Source of the DNA: Microvirga soli
GTDB taxonomy: Bacteria; Pseudomonadota; Alphaproteobacteria; Rhizobiales; Beijerinckiaceae
Reading direction: 5' to 3'
NCBI RefSeq assembly: GCF_016734765.1
Contig: NZ_JAERQE010000006.1
Span: forward strand, 1-64,000
Length of the DNA: 64,000 nucleotides
Part shown: piece by piece, positions 60,426 through 64,000 of the stretch
Layout: each line of letters begins with the position of its first letter
Position numbering within the stretch: position 1 is the first letter of the stretch
Translations under genes and position numbers: made by a program
The notes under the pieces: generated by a model
Databases searched by the model: none
Seen by the model: only the letters and a program-made list of their open reading frames with translations
What the model was told of the DNA's origin: nothing

Positions 60426-61234
60426 TTGGCACCTCCGGGAACGACGCCGGCCGGGATTTCATCGATGTCCTTGAGCATGGTGATCGCGACGCCGCTGGAA
60501 CCTGCCGGCGGTTTGAACGCGAAGGCGTCAGCAGCCGGACTGACGCCGGTCTTCCACTCCCTGAGCCGGAGTGTGTACTGAGGGGCGGCGCCCACCGCCT
60601 TGCTGGTGATGACGTATTTGCGCGGCACCGGTCGCTCGCCGACCTCGACCCAAATCTGCCAGTCGGTGTCGAGGTTGCGGAAGGCGAGATGCTCGCATTC
60701 GACGCCCTCCACCACGCCGCGGCCAATGTGCTTGGCCTCCAGCACCCCAGCCATCAGTTCGTCGTAGGGCTTCGACAGCAGGAGATCGGCGCCTGGAATT
60801 TCGAGCGGCGCCTCGGTCCGGAGCCGGTCGACGACCTCGTCGAACGTGCCGGCGGCGGGCACCTGGGCGAACCGGTTGCCGCCCCGATCATGTATCGTCA
60901 CGGTGGAGCCATCCGAGATGAGTTCGACCTCGGCATAGCCGCCGGTTCGGCTGACACGAAACTTGTTAGGACGGCCCATGGTGACATCACCCGAAGCGCT
61001 GAACTGGATCTTCTCGACGGCCGGGGTGACCACCTCGATATCAGCATCATACTTCAGGGACAGGTTCTCCTGGCTGCTGACGTAGTTGGACATGGCCTTC
61101 AGAATGCTCTGAGCAGCACCATCCTCCGCCCATGCGGCAGGCGCAGGTGCGACCGTGATGGCTAGGCCAGCGAGAAGACCCAAGGCGGATTTCGTGAGCG
61201 CCACACGGGGACGCAAACAGATCCTTCGGTTCAT
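60422..61234 (-). CDS. DUF2092 periplasmic protein, LolA-like fold (270 aa)
   Basis: ATG at 61234 after GGGAGG. Signal peptide to about AWA-E. The mature protein reads as an antiparallel beta sheet: VSSQENLSLKYDADIEVVTP, IQFSASGDVTMGRPNKFRV, ISDGSTVTIHDRGGNRFAQV, and late EGVECEHLAFRNLDTDWQIW, the DUF2092 pattern related to LolA/LppX folds. May bind lipids in the periplasm. First gene of an operon with a small exported protein and a MscS channel. Confidence 0.82.
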   Translation of the reverse strand: MNRRICLRPRVALTKSALGLLAGLAITVAPAPAAWAEDGAAQSILKAMSNYVSSQENLSLKYDADIEVVTPAVEKIQFSASGDVTMGRPNKFRVSRTGGYAEVELISDGSTVTIHDRGGNRFAQVPAAGTFDEVVDRLRTEAPLEIPGADLLLSKPYDELMAGVLEAKHIGRGVVEGVECEHLAFRNLDTDWQIWVEVGERPVPRKYVITSKAVGAAPQYTLRLREWKTGVSPAADAFAFKPPAGSSGVAITMLKDIDEIPAGVVPGGAK

Positions 61235-61340
61235 TGTGCGATCCTCCCTGACAATCCCACGGGAGCACAGCCGCGGGAGCATCCGCGCTGCGGTTTGCGA
61301 GAGCAGCCGGTAAGATCACTCTAGGTCCGACGGAACTCTA

Positions 61341-61381
61341 TGCTTGACCGACGGGGACAATCTCTTGACAGTTTTGGCCGT
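61341..61381 (-). repeat. dispersed regulatory-like element, copy 14
   Basis: Minus-strand reading: GGCCAAAACTGTCAAG, AGATTGTCCCC, GTCGGTCAAGCATAG. Best consensus copy. It lies just beyond the araC stop and 107 bp before the DUF2092 start codon. Confidence 0.75.
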
Positions 61382-61388
61382 TGGCGCG

Positions 61389-62495
61389 TCAGCCCGGATG
61401 ACCTTCACCGCGCCAGGCGGTGGGAGTTTGGCCCGACCAGCGCCGGAAGGCGCGGGTGAAGGCGCTCGCCTCGGAATAGCCCAGCGCGGCCGCGATCTGC
61501 CCCAGAGGCACTTCGGTATCCTGCAGCAACTGGCGAGCGATCTCGAAGCGGATTTCGTTCGTGATCGCCCTGTAGCCCATCCCGCTGCCTTTGAGGCGGC
61601 GGCTCAGGGTGCGCCGGTGCATCGCCAGCACGTCGGCAATGTCATCCGCCGAGCAGTGCCTGCTCGTCAGCCGCGTGCGCAGCAGCCGCCGGATGTCATC
61701 TGAAAGGACGGAACCCTGAGTGCCCTTCATCTCCTGGATCCGTTCCTCCAGCAAGGCCCGCACAACAGGATCGGCGCCGACAATCCGGCAGTTCAGATCA
61801 CTGGTCATAAAGACGATGACAGCTGTCTCCTGATTGAATCGAACGGGAGCCCGGAAATGGCGTCGGTAGGGATCCTGATCGGCCGGTGCGATCCGGGGCA
61901 GAAGCACCTCGATCGGATGCCAGTCGGGACCACGCAGGGCGCGCAAGGCATTGACCGCCACGGCGAGGGAGCCGTCCGAGATCTGATCCGCGCTCTCGGC
62001 CCTCGGCTGATAGATTGAGAAAGCAAACAGAGCCGTGTCGCCAATGATCGTCAGCGACGGGACCGACCCCCGGTTCTGGATGCTCAGGTTGGAGACAAGC
62101 GCCCGCATGGCATCGCCTACGGTCTCCGAGTGCTGCATGAGGCGACCGACCAAGCCCAGCGACAGGATTGTGGCGCGCTGGCCGACCAGCAGCCCGAAAT
62201 GGGAACACCGTGTTTGGGCCACGCACAGGGTGAGCAGCCGGCCCAGGGCTGCGTGCGGGATCACGTTCGCGCCGTCGTCGAACAGATGCGGGTCGAGCCC
62301 GGCCATGCGGATGACTGGATCGGGATCAAGGCCGAACTCGCGCAGGGTCGGGGCGATCTCCTTGGCGACCCCTAGGTGAATGTAGCCGGGCGGCAGCGTC
62401 CGCCCAGAGCCCGCCGGAACCTTTGGCGGGGTTATTATGGAGATTTCTCGACCGGTACTCGTGGACAGAGGCAGAATGCTTTTGACCATCGTCAT
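61389..62495 (-). CDS. AraC-family transcriptional regulator, OruR/ArgR-like (368 aa)
   Basis: The N-terminal about 240 residues match the arabinose-binding-like sensor domain of ArgR/OruR/CdhR regulators (GLDPDPVIRMAGLDPHLFDD, CSHFGLLVGQRATILSLGLVG). The C-terminal AraC DNA-binding domain has two helix-turn-helix units (CSADDIADVLAMHRRTLSRRL and LGQIAAALGYSEASAFTRAF, then RRWSGQTPTAWR). Most complete of three related genes in this region. The ligand is unknown. It is the leading candidate to bind the dispersed elements, by proximity only. Confidence 0.9.
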   Translation of the reverse strand: MTMVKSILPLSTSTGREISIITPPKVPAGSGRTLPPGYIHLGVAKEIAPTLREFGLDPDPVIRMAGLDPHLFDDGANVIPHAALGRLLTLCVAQTRCSHFGLLVGQRATILSLGLVGRLMQHSETVGDAMRALVSNLSIQNRGSVPSLTIIGDTALFAFSIYQPRAESADQISDGSLAVAVNALRALRGPDWHPIEVLLPRIAPADQDPYRRHFRAPVRFNQETAVIVFMTSDLNCRIVGADPVVRALLEERIQEMKGTQGSVLSDDIRRLLRTRLTSRHCSADDIADVLAMHRRTLSRRLKGSGMGYRAITNEIRFEIARQLLQDTEVPLGQIAAALGYSEASAFTRAFRRWSGQTPTAWRGEGHPG

Positions 62496-62620
62496 GGCCC
62501 CCTAGCCAAATTCTAAAGAGGCAGTCGAACGCATCGCCGGGAACCAAGACCCCTCGGGCACTGTACAGCTTAACCGCAGATTACGGCTATTTCACGGAAT
62601 TTGCCTCTCCGATGTCCGTT

Positions 62621-62652
62621 CCGGTCAAGGGTCTGTCCCAAACCGTCAAGCC
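62621..62652 (+). repeat. dispersed regulatory-like element, copy 15
   Basis: Plus-strand reading: CCGGTCAAGG, GTCTGTCCC, AAACCGTCAAGCCCG. Left block altered, core and right block kept. Points at the symporter remnant and ppk2, 70 bp before the former. Confidence 0.6.
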
Positions 62653-62721
62653 CGCCGTGGCACTCAGCGCAATGATACTGAGTGCCGCGAGGCTGGAAGC
62701 GACGACTTACGGAGGGAGCGG

Positions 62722-63031
62722 ATGGGCCTGGATCGGCTGATCAGTGTTCTCGTCGCCGTCACCCTGATCGAGATGATGCTTGCAATTCGCCGCCGGTTGG
62801 AGCCTCGGCGGCCGGTTGAGCCGGAACCGTAAGGCGGTGGCGTTCACGACCTCGATCCGCAATGTCGGCCTCGGCCTAGTCATCGCATCGAGCACCTTTG
62901 CGGGAACGCCGGTGGCCGCAACGGTCGTGGTCTATGGCCTCCTGCAGTTGCTCGGAGCGTTCCTGCTCGCCTTATGGTGGCGGCACCAGGCGGTCGAGGT
63001 GCGGTCGGACCATCAGGAGAGGGCGCGATGA
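62722..63031 (+). pseudogene. bile-acid:sodium-symporter family remnant
   Basis: ATG 62722 with GGAGGG opens a frame that reads the typical N-terminal helix of this family (MGLDRLISVLVAVTLIEMML) and stops after 36 codons. In another frame, 62780-63031, the C-terminal end follows: GWSLGGRLSRNRKAVAFTTS then IRNVGLGLVIASSTFAGTP, the conserved helix of BASS transporters. The central about 200 residues are deleted and the two ends are out of frame. The 36-codon peptide could still be translated. Confidence 0.75.
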
Positions 63032-63076
63032 TGGCCCCCACACAGTCATTGGTGACAACCGAAAAGGAGCACGACG

Positions 63077-63916
63077 ATGAGCCGGCAAGATGTCATGAAG
63101 AAGAAAAAGGCTGCAGACGATCGTTCGGATGCCGCTGTTACGCCCATGAAGCGAAAGGAGTTCGAGAGTGAGCTGAGAACCCTTCAGGTCGAACTCGTCC
63201 GCCTGCAAACCTGGGCCAAGGCCACAGGCGCCAGGATCATCGTGATCTTCGAAGGGCGTGATACCGCCGGCAAGGGTGGCGTGATCAGCCGGATCACGCA
63301 ACGGGTGAGCCCACGGGTGTTCCGGCATGTCGCGCTGCCAGCACCCACCGAGCGCGAGAAAAGCCAGCTCTACATCCAGCGCTACATCGCCCACTTCCCG
63401 GCCGCCGGGGAGATCACGCTGTTCGACCGCTCCTGGTACAACCGGGCCGGCGTCGAAAGGGTGATGGGCTTCTGCACGGGTGACGAGTACGAACGGTTTA
63501 TGCGCCTGGTGCCGTCATTCGAGCAGGAGATCGTCGACAACGGCATCATTCTGCTCAAGTACTTCCTCGACGTCAGCCAGGACGAGCAGCGCCGTCGCTT
63601 CGCCGACCGGATCGAGGACCCCGTGAAGCATTGGAAGCTCAGCCCGATGGACACAGAGTCGGTGCGGCGATGGTGGGATTATACGCGAGCTTACCAGGAC
63701 ATGCTGCGCGTCACCGACACCCCGGCCAGTCCCTGGTTCATCGTTCCGTCCGATGACAAGCGCCGGGCGCGCCTCAACCTGATTGCCCACATGCTCAGCC
63801 AAGTTCCCTACAAGAAGGTGAAAGTCGAACTGCCGAAGGTGCCGAAAGCGGAGCCGAGACCGAAGGGCGTCGAGGCTGGGCTGCCTTCAAGGAACGTCGT
63901 GCCGGTACGGTACTGA
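63077..63916 (+). CDS. ppk2: polyphosphate kinase 2 (279 aa)
   Basis: PPK2 family enzyme that transfers phosphate between polyphosphate and nucleotides. The P-loop FEGRDTAGKGGVISRI is at residues 58-73, followed by FDRSWYNRAGVERVMGFC (Walker B and lid) and the KYFLDVSQDEQRRRFADRIEDP...KHWKLSPMD lid region. Single-domain class I layout, with a basic N-terminal leader. ATG after AAAAGGAG. Polyphosphate metabolism fits the stress setting. It lies just downstream of the symporter remnant. Confidence 0.94.
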   Translation: MSRQDVMKKKKAADDRSDAAVTPMKRKEFESELRTLQVELVRLQTWAKATGARIIVIFEGRDTAGKGGVISRITQRVSPRVFRHVALPAPTEREKSQLYIQRYIAHFPAAGEITLFDRSWYNRAGVERVMGFCTGDEYERFMRLVPSFEQEIVDNGIILLKYFLDVSQDEQRRRFADRIEDPVKHWKLSPMDTESVRRWWDYTRAYQDMLRVTDTPASPWFIVPSDDKRRARLNLIAHMLSQVPYKKVKVELPKVPKAEPRPKGVEAGLPSRNVVPVRY

Positions 63917-63973
63917 CACCTTGTCTCGGAGATGAGCTTAAGACAGTGGCAGGCTTGCTCATGGAAGGAATTT

Positions 63974-64000
63974 CCCATGTGTAAAACACGCTGTCCTAAA
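63974..64000 (+). repeat. dispersed regulatory-like element, copy 16 (cut by window end)
   Basis: Plus-strand reading: CCCATGTGTAAAAC, ACGCTGTCCTAAA, matching the left part of copy 8. The right block would lie beyond the window. Confidence 0.4.

Noticed and set aside
59121..60581. 486-codon plus-strand frame opposite mscS
   Set aside because: Antisense shadow crossing three minus-strand genes; low-complexity product.
35778..61381. Dispersed element as FixK/FNR boxes
   Set aside because: Spacing and half-sites differ: direct TCAAG-type blocks about 21 bp apart, not the TTGAT-N4-ATCAA palindrome.

Overview
ORGANISM. The window reads as chromosomal DNA of a high-GC alphaproteobacterium of the order Hyphomicrobiales, probably near Microvirga/Methylobacteriaceae (inference). 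Supporting signs are the murA-DUF2948-hisD-UPF0262-phosphatase gene order, a Shemin-pathway hemA with a FixK/FnrL-type box, a tRNA-His lacking G-1 and carrying A73, an Omp2b/RopA-type porin, DUF6894 and DUF3141 proteins, and a fixNOQP-type cbb3 oxidase cluster. LAYOUT. (1) About 1-11,300 is an accessory, defence-like island with visibly less GC-rich sequence, lying against the 3' end of tRNA-His. It holds two membrane-anchored coiled-coil proteins (one built from 52-residue repeats), a superfamily-1 helicase with a C-terminal PD-(D/E)XK-like nuclease that is split by a one-base frameshift, a calcineurin-like phosphoesterase, a DUF262/DUF1524 protein, and the scar of a type I restriction locus in which the start of hsdR is joined to the last ~60 codons of hsdS. 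(2) About 11,300-25,300 is ordinary core: a tctBAC tricarboxylate-type uptake operon, a TerC protein, azlCD, an LMW phosphatase, UPF0262, hisD, DUF2948, murA, a 55-codon gene, hemA, tRNA-Thr and a Cache-type class III cyclase. (3) About 25,300-64,000 is a low-oxygen/stress region: aquaporin, ccoNOQP with copper ATPase ccoI and ccoS, Ca/H exchanger and K channel, porin, MFS permease, a nine-gene operon pta-ackA-orf-DUF3141-fabI-orf-PerM-orf-HlyD, a MscS channel operon, AraC-type regulators, PPK2, and many small secreted, lipoprotein or membrane proteins. HOW IT FITS TOGETHER. The most interesting signal is a dispersed ~40-bp element in region 3. I count about 16 full or partial copies and see none in the first 25 kb. 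In the direction of the neighbouring gene it reads roughly AACTGTCAAG - TTGTCCC - CGGTCAAGCA, with the two TCAAG blocks about two helical turns apart. Nearly every copy points at the start of a transcription unit, including ccoN, pta-ackA, the cax operon, the MscS operon, ppk2 and an araC-like gene. One pair is placed back to back between divergent genes. I infer an undescribed regulon, perhaps controlled by the AraC-type proteins encoded beside it, that links microaerobic respiration, acetate/acetyl-phosphate metabolism, polyphosphate and envelope stress. Decay is also visible in this region: a pseudogene copy of a secreted protein gene, an araC remnant and a bile-acid-symporter remnant.
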